Shown one piece after another: positions 34,391 to 44,566 of a stretch of 64,000 nucleotides of DNA. The stretch spans positions 1 through 64,000 of the forward strand of contig SHNF01000011.1 in assembly GCA_004295085.1 (NCBI GenBank). Direction: 5' to 3'. Source of the stretch: Planctomycetota bacterium. Lineage in GTDB: Bacteria; Planctomycetota; UBA1135. Within the stretch, counting starts at the first letter, position 1. Every line of letters starts with the position of its first letter. Both the position numbers and the translations under genes were made by a program. Under the pieces are notes generated by a model, which was not told the origin of the DNA, did no database searches, and saw only the letters and a program-made list of their open reading frames with translations.

Positions 34391-36808
34391 ATGCTCAATG
34401 CCTCCCTTTGCTTGCTGATTGCTCTCCTCCCTCAGGAGGAAGCGCCCCCGGTCAAGGACCTGGTGCAGGTCCGCGTGAGCGGCCGCCCGCAGGCCGCGCT
34501 GCTGCTGCAGCTGGCGTCGGACCCGCTGGATGAGGTTCCCATCGGTCCCGGAGGCGAGGTGCTCCTGCTGGCCGACGACGTCGAGCAGGAGCGGCTGGCG
34601 GCGGCCGGGTTCGTGCTGGCAGTGCTGCAGGAGGACCTGGCCGGCTTCTACGCGGCCCGCGCCGCCGCCGATCCGGCGCGCGGCCTGGGCGGCTCCATGG
34701 GCGGGTTCAAGACGCTGGCGGAGATCGTGGCCGAGCTGGACCGCCTGAGCTCCAGCTATCCGACCATCGTGTCGCCCAAGTTCAGCATCGGCACGACCGT
34801 GCAGGGGCGGCCGATCTACGCGGTGCGCGTGTCGGACAACCCCACGCTGGACGAAGCGGGCGAGCCGGTGGCCTGGTTCGACGCCATCCACCACGCGCGC
34901 GAGCCCATGTCGGGCGAGGCGCTGCTGCTGTTCGCCGACTGGCTGTGCGTCCAGTACGGCGACGACGCGCTGGCCACGCGCCTGGTGAACACGCGCAACG
35001 TGGTGATCGTGCCGTGCGTGAATCCGGACGGGTATGAGTACAACCGCCAGACCGATCCCAACGGCGGCGGCCTGTGGCGCAAGAACCGGCGCAACAACGG
35101 CGGCGGCAGCTTCGGCGTGGACCTGAACCGCAATTACGGCTGGGAATGGGGCGGGCAGTGGAACGGCAGCAGCGGCAACCCCGACAGCGAGGTGTACCGC
35201 GGGCCTTCGGCCTTCTCCGAGCCGGAGACGCGCGCCTGCCGCGACGCCCTGGCCCTGCACCCGCCCGGCATGTCCATCTCGGCGCACACCTACGCCGACC
35301 TGTGGCTGTACTCCTGGGGCTACGTCAACGGCGCCTACACGCCGGACAACGCCGTGTTCCGCGACTACGGCCAGCGCATGACCGCCGGCAACGGCTATCC
35401 CTTCGGCACGGTGTGGGAGATCCTGTACGAGGCCAACGGCGGCAGCGTGGACTGGCACTACGGCACCCACGGCACCTTCGCCTTCACCCCCGAGATCGGC
35501 GGCGACGGCGACGGCTTCTGGCCGTCGCCCGCGCGCATCCCGGCGCTGTTCGAGGACGTGCGCCCCGGCTTCCTCATGACGGCGCAGTGGACCGGAGCCT
35601 GGGCCGAACGCATGGCCGCCACGTACGCGCAGGTCAGCGGCGACGGCGACGCCTTCCTGGAGCCGGGCGAGACCTGGAACCTGCAGCTGCGCTATGGCAA
35701 CGCCGGCGTGCTCCCGGCCGGCCTGTCCCTGCTGCTCAGCTCCCCCACGCCCGACATCGTGATCGAGAGCGCGAGCAGCGCCGTCAACGTGCCCGCGCAC
35801 GCGGAGGCCACGGCGCCGGCCCTGCGCCTGCGCCTGGAGAACGGCGCGCAGATCGGCACGGTGTACACGCTGAGCCTGGCGGAGACCTGGGACGGCGAGA
35901 CCACGCTGGCGCCGCTGCCGGTGGTGCTCGGACAGCCGCGCGTGCTCGGCCACGACGACATGGAGCTCGCCGACTTCGGCTGGAGCTCGAGCAACGCCAC
36001 CAACTGGTCCTGGGAGCGGGCCGTGCCGCAGGCGACCAGCAGCAACGGGCAGACGGTGCAGCCCGGCAGCGACAACCCGTCCGGAAGCGGCACGCGCTGC
36101 TGGGTCACCGGGGCCGCCGCCGGCAGCTCGGCCGGCACCAACGACGTGGACGGCATCACGCGCCTGACCTCGCCGCGGTTCCGCGCCTCCGGCTTCGAGC
36201 ACCTGGAGCTGAGCTACGCCCGCTGGTTCGCCAACCAGCCCGGCAGCGCGCTGGATGACGAGCTCGTGGTGGAGGTGAGCAACGACGACGGCGCCTCCTG
36301 GACCCGGCTCGAGGCCACCGGCAACGCCAACGCCTGGACCAGCGTGAGCTTCCACCTGGAGGACTTCGTCAGCCTGAGCGAGCGCATGCGCTTGCGCTTC
36401 ACCGCCGCCGACGACCCCAACAACGACCTGACCGAGGCCGCGCTGGACGACCTGCAGCTGGCCACCGTCAGCGCGCTGCCGGTGCTGGGGGTGTGGGGCC
36501 GGGTGGCGCCGGGCGCGAGCGTGCGCCTGTTCCTGGACGGCCCGCCGTCGGCGAGCTACAGCCTGCGCTACTCCTTCCAGCGCGGCCCCGGCGTTCCGGT
36601 GTCCGGCATCGCCGGCCTGTCCTACCTCACCGGAGTGGTGCGCGTGCTGCTGAGCGGCAGCACCAACGGCGCCGGGCAGCTGGACACGCTGGCCGGCGTG
36701 CCCAACAACCCCACGCTCAGCGGGCGCACGATCCACCTGCAGGCGCTGCTGGACGAGGGCGGCCCGGACGCTGCCTGGTCCAACCTGCTGAGCGTGGTCG
36801 TGGAGTAG
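34391..36808 (+). CDS. Secreted M14 zinc carboxypeptidase with shared C-terminal domain
   Basis: Metallocarboxypeptidase of 805 aa. A short signal peptide (1-14) and propeptide-like region precede the catalytic domain (about 105-400): zinc ligands His168 and Glu171 in HHAREP and His299 in ISAHTY, substrate residues Asn246-Arg247 in VDLNRNY, and the general base Glu368 in FTPEIGG. Then come a beta-sandwich region (about 410-530), a jelly-roll or MAM-like region with WSWERAVPQ and DDLQLATV, and the C-terminal domain shared with five other secreted proteins (699-805, bases 36485-36805). The chain is much longer than free-standing M14 enzymes because of these C-terminal domains. Confidence 0.93.
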   Translation: MLNASLCLLIALLPQEEAPPVKDLVQVRVSGRPQAALLLQLASDPLDEVPIGPGGEVLLLADDVEQERLAAAGFVLAVLQEDLAGFYAARAAADPARGLGGSMGGFKTLAEIVAELDRLSSSYPTIVSPKFSIGTTVQGRPIYAVRVSDNPTLDEAGEPVAWFDAIHHAREPMSGEALLLFADWLCVQYGDDALATRLVNTRNVVIVPCVNPDGYEYNRQTDPNGGGLWRKNRRNNGGGSFGVDLNRNYGWEWGGQWNGSSGNPDSEVYRGPSAFSEPETRACRDALALHPPGMSISAHTYADLWLYSWGYVNGAYTPDNAVFRDYGQRMTAGNGYPFGTVWEILYEANGGSVDWHYGTHGTFAFTPEIGGDGDGFWPSPARIPALFEDVRPGFLMTAQWTGAWAERMAATYAQVSGDGDAFLEPGETWNLQLRYGNAGVLPAGLSLLLSSPTPDIVIESASSAVNVPAHAEATAPALRLRLENGAQIGTVYTLSLAETWDGETTLAPLPVVLGQPRVLGHDDMELADFGWSSSNATNWSWERAVPQATSSNGQTVQPGSDNPSGSGTRCWVTGAAAGSSAGTNDVDGITRLTSPRFRASGFEHLELSYARWFANQPGSALDDELVVEVSNDDGASWTRLEATGNANAWTSVSFHLEDFVSLSERMRLRFTAADDPNNDLTEAALDDLQLATVSALPVLGVWGRVAPGASVRLFLDGPPSASYSLRYSFQRGPGVPVSGIAGLSYLTGVVRVLLSGSTNGAGQLDTLAGVPNNPTLSGRTIHLQALLDEGGPDAAWSNLLSVVVE

Positions 36809-36820
36809 GCGCACAGGCAA

Positions 36821-36855
36821 GCGCGGGTCGCCGGAGCCTGTCCGGCGGCCCGCGC
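36821..36855. terminator. Bidirectional hairpin terminator
   Basis: A 15-base stem (36821-36835 with 36841-36855, arms GCGCGGGTCGCCGGA and TCCGGCGGCCCGCGC, one G-T wobble) and a five-base loop, between the stops of the convergent carboxypeptidase and NHL-protein genes. There is no T-run. Confidence 0.65.
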
Positions 36856-36871
36856 CGTGGCCTTGCGCGCG

Positions 36872-38881
36872 CTACTGGAAGCGGTAGCAGACCAGGTTGC
36901 TGAGGCAGCCCGCGGCGCAGTCGAGCGCCTGGAAGTACAGGGCATCGCCGGCGTACTTGGCCGGCATCATCGCCGGCACCGTGACCATCCCGGTAGCGTC
37001 GGCGTAGAAGGCGCCGAGGAACCAGGGGTTGCTCATGTCCAGCGTGTAGCTGCCGCAGCCGTGCACGTGCAGCCTGGTGCTGCCGGCGAAGCAGCTTCCG
37101 AAGCCGAGCACCTTGCCATTGGGAGTCGCTCCGGTAGCCATGAACGTGTTGACCGTTCCGGCCATGCCCGGAGTGGGATCGGCGAGCCGCAGCCGGCAGC
37201 CGCCCAGGGCTTCGATGGTGAGGTCGTAGAGGATCGGCGTGATCACCAGCCCAGGATCGTGGCTCAACGTGGCCTTGAGCTCGGCGTATTGACCGCTCAT
37301 GCTGAACGGGACGCCGTTCTGCACCTCCACCGCCGTGCCCAGGTTCACCGGGTCGTCGCCGATGCGCACTTCGACCTTGACGCGGGTGCCCGCCGGCTCG
37401 TCGCTGGTCCAGGAAACCGTACCGAACGGCGTTCCCGGGGCCCCGCTGTCGTAGAGCACGGTCCAGGTACCCTGCGGCGACGTGGAGCCGATGGCCACGA
37501 AGCCGGTCATATCGCTGTAGTTGTACGGCCCGGCCCCGGCGCCGAGATCCACGGTCATGTCCACCGCGCCGATGGGCGTCACGCCATCGGCGCCGATCGG
37601 GCCCAGCGCCGGGTCGATGCGCATGGCGTTGTTGCTGTTGATGTTGGCCGCCCAGATCTTGCCGTTGGCGTCCACGGCCACGCCCGTGGGGCCGTTGCCG
37701 GTGGCGCCGGTGATGATGTCCACCAGACTGACGTTACCGATGTAGGTGCCGTCCGTCAGGAGGTGGCCCACGGTGGTCGCGCCGAACAGGGAGTGGGCGA
37801 CCCAGACGTGCCCGTCGCCGTCCACGGCCACGCCCTGGGCGCTGCTGCTGCCGTGGGGGTAGATCGCCTGGCAAGTGCCGTCCGGGTTGAGGACCGCCAC
37901 TGTGCCTCCGAAGAGGAAGGTTTGCCAGACAAAGCCCGTCTGCGGATCGATCCCCAGCCCGTAGTCGCCGCAGCCGAAGCCGAGGCTGGCTCCCGTCCCG
38001 GCGGTCGCGTCGTAGCGCAGCAGCCCGCTGCCGCCACGCGCGGACCACAGCACGTTGCTGCCGTCCACCAGGCCGCCATAGCCGCCGCAGCCGAGGTTGA
38101 ACTGGGTGCCGGGGACCGGCAGCCCGGTCACGCCGTCCAGCTTCTCGTGGTCCAGGTCGCCGAGGCCGCCGGTCCAGACGTTGTTGGCGGCGTCGATGGC
38201 CACGGTGCGCGCGTTGGTGCCGGTGATGCGCGTGTAGTTGATGATGCACTCGTCCTCGGCAGTGGACACCCCGCCGTCGTTGTTCACGCCGCCGGCGTTG
38301 AGCCAGTCCAGGATGTTGCCGAGCCCGCGCGAGGTCTTGATCAATCCGTCCGGCGGGTCGTTGACGGTGGCGCCATGGCGGTCGATGCAGGTGTTGTAGG
38401 CGAACGGCGGCTTCAGGTACTGCCCGTTGGGATCGGGGTTGCCGTTCTGGTCCACGCGCGTCCCGCCGATGATCAGTCCGACGCGGGTCACGGAGCCCTT
38501 GTTGCTGCCACCGGAGAAGCCGCTCTCCGCGCGGTTCGATACCCAGACATTGCCGTTCTGGTCCACCGTGGTGCGCGAGGGGTCCCGGCCCATGCCGTTG
38601 GGCGCGGTCAGGTACTCGCCGAGGATCGCGCCCGTGTCGACGTCGACGCGCACAATCGTGCCGCGCGCCGAGCAGGCGATGTTGACGAACGGGAACGGCG
38701 AGGTGACCCGGTTGAGCTGCAACTGGTCGTTGTTGGGCGCGTCATGGTTGACGCTCACCAGCACGCCTTCGTCGAAATCGGCGTCCGTGGTGTAGGTGCG
38801 GCTCTGGGCCGCCACCGAATCCGCGCCCATGGCCAAGCCGAGCGACAGGAGTGCCGCCGAAGCAAAGAATCGGACTCGCAT
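36872..38881 (-). CDS. Secreted NHL/streptogramin-lyase-like propeller protein with shared C-terminal domain
   Basis: Protein of 669 aa; function unknown. A signal peptide at 1-25 (FFASAALLSLGLAMGADSVAA) is followed by a propeller whose blades carry the NHL/Vgb-like pattern V-D-x-x-G-N-V-W-V: TTVDQNGNVWVSN, AIDAANNVWTGG, GIDPQTGFVWQT, AVDGDGHVWVAH, AVDANGKIWAAN. A beta-sandwich follows at about 460-560, then the C-terminal domain shared with five other secreted proteins (562-669, bases 36875-37198), again rich in cysteine. A strong Shine-Dalgarno site (38890-38896) supports the start. True lyase activity is unlikely to be inferable. Confidence 0.87.
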   Translation of the reverse strand: MRVRFFASAALLSLGLAMGADSVAAQSRTYTTDADFDEGVLVSVNHDAPNNDQLQLNRVTSPFPFVNIACSARGTIVRVDVDTGAILGEYLTAPNGMGRDPSRTTVDQNGNVWVSNRAESGFSGGSNKGSVTRVGLIIGGTRVDQNGNPDPNGQYLKPPFAYNTCIDRHGATVNDPPDGLIKTSRGLGNILDWLNAGGVNNDGGVSTAEDECIINYTRITGTNARTVAIDAANNVWTGGLGDLDHEKLDGVTGLPVPGTQFNLGCGGYGGLVDGSNVLWSARGGSGLLRYDATAGTGASLGFGCGDYGLGIDPQTGFVWQTFLFGGTVAVLNPDGTCQAIYPHGSSSAQGVAVDGDGHVWVAHSLFGATTVGHLLTDGTYIGNVSLVDIITGATGNGPTGVAVDANGKIWAANINSNNAMRIDPALGPIGADGVTPIGAVDMTVDLGAGAGPYNYSDMTGFVAIGSTSPQGTWTVLYDSGAPGTPFGTVSWTSDEPAGTRVKVEVRIGDDPVNLGTAVEVQNGVPFSMSGQYAELKATLSHDPGLVITPILYDLTIEALGGCRLRLADPTPGMAGTVNTFMATGATPNGKVLGFGSCFAGSTRLHVHGCGSYTLDMSNPWFLGAFYADATGMVTVPAMMPAKYAGDALYFQALDCAAGCLSNLVCYRFQ

Positions 38882-38889
38882 GAAAGAAA

Positions 38890-38896
38890 CCCCTCC
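38890..38896 (-). promoter_or_regulatory. Strong Shine-Dalgarno site of the NHL-protein gene
   Basis: GGAGGGG on the minus strand, eight bases before the ATG at 38881. Most genes here lack such a site, so this one may be highly translated. Confidence 0.75.
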
Positions 38897-38977
38897 GGAG
38901 GAATCAACAGGTTTGAATCAGCAATGGAAGCGTCGACTGTGCACACGGCATTGCTGGGGGACCGCTGCACAGGTCCG

Positions 38978-38994
38978 TAGACCTACGTAGTCTA
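38978..38994. promoter_or_regulatory. Inverted repeat upstream of the NHL-protein gene
   Basis: TAGAC (38978-38982), seven bases containing TACGTA, then GTCTA (38990-38994). The sequence is AT-rich against its surroundings and lies about 100 bases upstream of the gene start, in the likely promoter region. It could be an operator half-site pair. Confidence 0.35.
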
Positions 38995-39009
38995 GGCCGC
39001 ATCGCGGCC
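38995..39009 (-). terminator. Small hairpin after the EboE-like gene
   Basis: GGCCGC and GCGGCC with a three-base loop, about 40 bases past the EboE-like stop. It is short and has no T-run, so it is only a weak terminator candidate for the rpoD operon. Confidence 0.3.
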
Positions 39010-39047
39010 CCGCGCAAGTCGCCGGCATGCCCGCGGGATCGCGAGTT

Positions 39048-40172
39048 TCAGGCCTGGAGGGCCCCGGCGCAGGCCAGCATCTCGGCGACCATGGTGCCGA
39101 CCATGCCCTCGCGCTCCAGGAAATCGGCGGGCAGCACCGGCAAGGTGTAGGTTTCGACTTCGAAGTCCTGGATCCCGGCCTGGCGCGCGCGGCGCAGCGG
39201 CGCGCGCCAGTCGGTGGCGCGCAGGCCCGCGCCGAAGTCGCGGCGGTGCAGGGGCACGTGGCAGTGGATGCGGGCGCGCGCCACGTCGCCGGCGGCCAGC
39301 AGCGCCGGCAGGTCGGCGAACGCGCACGGCCGGCCGTCGTGCCGCGTGCCGCGCGCCTGATGGAAGTAGGGGTCCTCGGCCAGCGCGCGCAGGCGTTCGG
39401 CCGCCGGGGCCGCGCCGGGCTCGCGCGCGTGCAGCGCCGCGGACACCTGCACCTTGCCGATCGGAATGCCGTGCATCTCCGCGGCGGCGAGCAGCTCTTG
39501 CGGCGTCTCGCCCACCACCGCGCTGTGGCACAGGTCCCAGCACAGGCCGACGCGCCGCTGCGGCGGCGCGAGGTCGCGGTACAGCCGCTGCGCCAGCGCG
39601 GCGCACAGCGCGCCGGCGCGCTCGAAGGCGCCGTCGGGCTCCGGCTCGAGCGCGAGGATCAGGCGCACGCCGCTGCGGCGCTCCAGGTCCAGCAGGAAGT
39701 CGTGCGCGCGCTGCAGCCGGTCCCAGGCCGGCTCCGCGGCGCGCGCCTCGGGCCCATAGCCCAGGGGGCAGGTGGACAGCGAGCCGCTGGAGCCCGCCGG
39801 CAGCAGGCGCGCCAGGATCTCGGCGACGTCGCGCGTGAACTGCAGGCGCTCATCGCTGCGCCAGTCCGGGAGGAAGGCGCGCTCCTTGACGCGCGCGCCG
39901 TGGAAGCCACCGACGGGGAAGGCGTTGGCGGTCCAGACCACGACGCCGGCGGCGCGGATGGCCTGCTGCAGCAGCGCCAGCTGCGCGCCGTCGTGGCGGA
40001 TTTCCGCGGCCGCAGCGGCCGACAGGTACAGGCCGTAGCCGGGAGGCGCGGCGTAGCCCGCGGCGGCGAGCTGGCGGCGCCACTGCGCCACCGGCCCATG
40101 CAGCGCGGCCAGGGCCTGTTGCGCGCTGTCGGCGCGGAACACGTTGCCGCACAGCGCCAGGCGCGGCTCCAA
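39048..40172 (-). CDS. EboE-like TIM-barrel protein (metabolite traffic / sugar-phosphate isomerase fold)
   Basis: Protein of 374 aa with a xylose-isomerase-like TIM barrel. The middle block TANAFPVGGFHGARVKERAFLPDW then TCPLGYGP, together with LALEPEPDG and CWDLCHSAV, matches my memory of EboE, a member of the eustigmatophyte/bacterial ebo cluster proposed to move a metabolite precursor to the periplasm. None of the other ebo genes (prenyltransferase EboC, EboA, EboB, EboD, EboF) is in this window. The start is TTG 40172, ten bases after the zinc-ribbon gene; no ATG is available nearby. A role as a sugar-phosphate isomerase/epimerase is the alternative. Confidence 0.78.
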   Translation of the reverse strand: MEPRLALCGNVFRADSAQQALAALHGPVAQWRRQLAAAGYAAPPGYGLYLSAAAAAEIRHDGAQLALLQQAIRAAGVVVWTANAFPVGGFHGARVKERAFLPDWRSDERLQFTRDVAEILARLLPAGSSGSLSTCPLGYGPEARAAEPAWDRLQRAHDFLLDLERRSGVRLILALEPEPDGAFERAGALCAALAQRLYRDLAPPQRRVGLCWDLCHSAVVGETPQELLAAAEMHGIPIGKVQVSAALHAREPGAAPAAERLRALAEDPYFHQARGTRHDGRPCAFADLPALLAAGDVARARIHCHVPLHRRDFGAGLRATDWRAPLRRARQAGIQDFEVETYTLPVLPADFLEREGMVGTMVAEMLACAGALQA

Positions 40173-40181
40173 GCCCGCGTC

Positions 40182-40931
40182 CTAGGCCTGCGGGCCGGTG
40201 CCCGCGGCCTGCGCGTCCCACAGCTCGGGAGCGACCAGGATGCGGCCGCAGGAGCGGCAGCGCGCGACCTCGCTCATGGCCTGCACGCGCAGGCGGTCGT
40301 TGGGCGGCATCACCATGCCGCAGGCGCCGCAGGAGGAGCCGCGCAAGGGGCTGAGGGCGTGGCCCTTGCGCGTGCCCCGCGCCAGCTGCGCGTACAGCGT
40401 CGCGGTTTCCTCCGGGAGCCGCGCCAGCAGCGCGTCGTGCTCGCGCGCCAGGGCCTCGCGCTGCGCGCCCAGCTCGGCCTGGTCCGCGGCCACGGCGGCC
40501 CGGAACTGCTCCAGCGCGGCGGCCGCGGCGCGGGCACGGGCGCCGGCCTGGTCGCGCTCGGGCACCAGATTCTCGGCGCGCTCGATCAGCGCCAGCGCCT
40601 CCTCCTCGGCCCGGGAGATCTTGTCGCGCAGCTCCTGGGCCTCATGCTGGAACACCTGCACGGCGCCGGCGTCGCGCAGCTCGCGGGCCTGGGACTCCAC
40701 CTTCTGCAGGCGCTTCTCGTGCGTGCGCACGTCGGTCTCGAGCGCCTGGGCCTGCACCAGCGCCGCCCGGCGCTGGCTTTCCAGGGCCTGGGCCTCGGCG
40801 TCCAGGGCCTGGCTGCGCGCGGCGTGCTCGGCCAGCTCCACCGGCAGCGAATCCAGGCGCCGCTGCAGCGCGCTCAGGCGCTCGTCCAGCCGCTGCACCT
40901 GCACCAGCAGCGCGAGGACCTCCTTCATCAC
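40182..40931 (-). CDS. Coiled-coil zinc-ribbon protein (CT398/DksA-like architecture)
   Basis: Protein of 249 aa: a long antiparallel coiled coil (about 5-180, with QRLDERLSALQRRLDSLP and heptads throughout) and a C-terminal C4 zinc ribbon with CGAC and CRSC spaced by about 22 residues. This is the family of C4-type zinc-ribbon proteins annotated after Chlamydia CT398, some of which bind sigma-54 or flagellar proteins. It sits 24 bases downstream of rpoD on the same strand. An influence on RNA polymerase would fit both the position and the shape, but is inference. Confidence 0.87.
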   Translation of the reverse strand: MMKEVLALLVQVQRLDERLSALQRRLDSLPVELAEHAARSQALDAEAQALESQRRAALVQAQALETDVRTHEKRLQKVESQARELRDAGAVQVFQHEAQELRDKISRAEEEALALIERAENLVPERDQAGARARAAAAALEQFRAAVAADQAELGAQREALAREHDALLARLPEETATLYAQLARGTRKGHALSPLRGSSCGACGMVMPPNDRLRVQAMSEVARCRSCGRILVAPELWDAQAAGTGPQA

Positions 40932-40955
40932 CTCACGCAGCGTAGCACAGTCGGA

Positions 40956-42767
<1,812 letters not shown>

Positions 42768-42791
42768 GGAATCTTGAGATGCAGGTACGGC

Positions 42792-44561
42792 TTAGCGGCG
42801 GTTCTGCGAGGTGGAGCGCAGCCCGGGAGTGTGCCAGCGGGCGAGGTCGTGGTCGCTGACCTCGACCTTGCGGTCCTCCCGGTAGACGCGGTCCAGATTC
42901 ACGCGATGCTGGCGGAACGCGCCCTGCAGCAGCCGGTCCGGATCGATGACCGGGAGGAGGCGGATGCCGTCCAGCCAGGACAGCACCGGATCCTCGGCGA
43001 AGGCTGCCAAGGCGCTGGGCAGATCCACGGGGACTCCTTCTTCTCGGCGCTGGCGGCACCAGTTCAAGACCTTGGAGGCGCGCGGATCGTGCAGGGACAG
43101 GGATTCGAGCTCGGAGCGATAGCGCGCGTACAGGCTGGGGTCCCCCAGCAAGGCCGCGATGATCTCGCGCTCGTTGCGGGCCAGCAGCTCGGCGGCCGGG
43201 AGCGCCGGCACCGCGCCGGTCCCGGTCGTCTCCGCCACACCCGTCCCGGCCGCCGCCCGCAGGCGGCGGAAGGCGGCCTCGGTCAGCCCCAGCCGGTCGC
43301 AGGCGGCGGCGGTCCAGACCTCGGCCAGCGCCGGGTTGGCGCAGGCGGACACCCAGTCCGCCATCTCCCGCGCGGCCCGGGCTCGCACCGCGGGCAGGCG
43401 GAAGTCGGTCTTCTGGGCCCAGATACCAAGGCGCCAGTCCAGGATGTCGCGGGCCCCGGCCACGCAGGCCGCCACCTGCTCGCGCCGGCCGCTGCTCACC
43501 ATGTCCGCGGGATCCACGCCCTCCGGGAGCTCGGCCAGGCGCACGTCCAGGCCCTCGGCCACCAGGATGCGCGCGCCGCGCGCCGCGGCGCGGCGCCCGG
43601 CCGGGTCCGGATCCAGCACCAGCACCACGCTGCGGTCGAAACGGCGCAGGCGCCGCGCGTGCTCCTCCGTGAGCGCGGTCCCCAGCACGGCCACGGCCGT
43701 GGCGAAGCCGGCCTGGTGCAGCAGCACCACGTCCAGGAAGCCCTCGCACACGAGCACCGGGGCCGACGGCTGATCGCGCAGCCCCGCGGCCAGGCGCTCC
43801 AGGCCGTACAGCAGGCGCCGCTTCTGGAACAGAGCGCCTTCCGGCGAGTTCACGTACTTGCCCAGGCCCTTGTCCTGCGCGCGCGAGCCGGGCAGATAGC
43901 GCCCGCCGAAGCCGACCGTGCGCCCGGCGGCGTCGCACACCGGGAACATGACGCGCTCGAAGAACCGGTCGCGCAGCCCGGCGCCTTCGGACTCGTAGGC
44001 CAGGCCGGCCTCCAGCATGGCGGCGGGCGGAATGCCGGCCGCGCGCAGGCGCTGCGCCAGCCAGCCCGGCTCGTTGGGCGCCCAGCCCAGGCCGAAGCCG
44101 CGGATGGCGTCGTCGCCGAGCTGGCGCGCGCGCAGGTACTCCGCCGCAGCGTGCGCGTCGGGCCGGCGCAAGGCCTCGTGGTAGAGCTTGCGCGCGAGCG
44201 CCAGCGCCTGGCGTGCCTGTTCGCGCAGGCCGGCGGCGCCGGGGTCGCTGCGCACGCGGCCCGGGAGCTCGACTCCGGCTTCGTCGGCGAGCGCGCGCAA
44301 GGCCTCCCAGAAGCTCAAGCCTTCCAGCTCCTGCACGAAGGTGAACACGTCGCCGCCCTTGCCGCAGCCGAAGCACTTGAAGAAGCCGCGCTCGGGCGCC
44401 ACCGTGAATGACGGGGTCTTCTCGGGATGGAACGGACACAAGCCCCACAGCCGGCCCGAGCGACGCTGCAGCTGCACGCGCCGGCCGACGACCGCCTCGA
44501 TCTCCAGCTTGTCCTTCACCCGCTCGATGAGCTCGCGGAGATCGGCGCTGGATTCAGGCAT
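42792..44561 (-). CDS. dnaG: DNA primase
   Basis: Makes RNA primers at the replication fork. From ATG 44561 it has 589 aa: an N-terminal zinc-binding domain (CPFHPEKTPSF ... FKCFGCGKGG), the RNA-polymerase core with KYVNSPEGALFQKRRLLYG, and a Toprim fold with VCEGFLDVVLLHQAG and VLDPDPAG. The C-terminal helicase-interaction domain is short but present. An upstream start at 44594 is possible but would overlap ksgA by 28 bases, so the internal ATG five bases after the ksgA stop is preferred. Confidence 0.96.
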   Translation of the reverse strand: MPESSADLRELIERVKDKLEIEAVVGRRVQLQRRSGRLWGLCPFHPEKTPSFTVAPERGFFKCFGCGKGGDVFTFVQELEGLSFWEALRALADEAGVELPGRVRSDPGAAGLREQARQALALARKLYHEALRRPDAHAAAEYLRARQLGDDAIRGFGLGWAPNEPGWLAQRLRAAGIPPAAMLEAGLAYESEGAGLRDRFFERVMFPVCDAAGRTVGFGGRYLPGSRAQDKGLGKYVNSPEGALFQKRRLLYGLERLAAGLRDQPSAPVLVCEGFLDVVLLHQAGFATAVAVLGTALTEEHARRLRRFDRSVVLVLDPDPAGRRAAARGARILVAEGLDVRLAELPEGVDPADMVSSGRREQVAACVAGARDILDWRLGIWAQKTDFRLPAVRARAAREMADWVSACANPALAEVWTAAACDRLGLTEAAFRRLRAAAGTGVAETTGTGAVPALPAAELLARNEREIIAALLGDPSLYARYRSELESLSLHDPRASKVLNWCRQRREEGVPVDLPSALAAFAEDPVLSWLDGIRLLPVIDPDRLLQGAFRQHRVNLDRVYREDRKVEVSDHDLARWHTPGLRSTSQNRR

Positions 44562-44566
44562 GCGGT

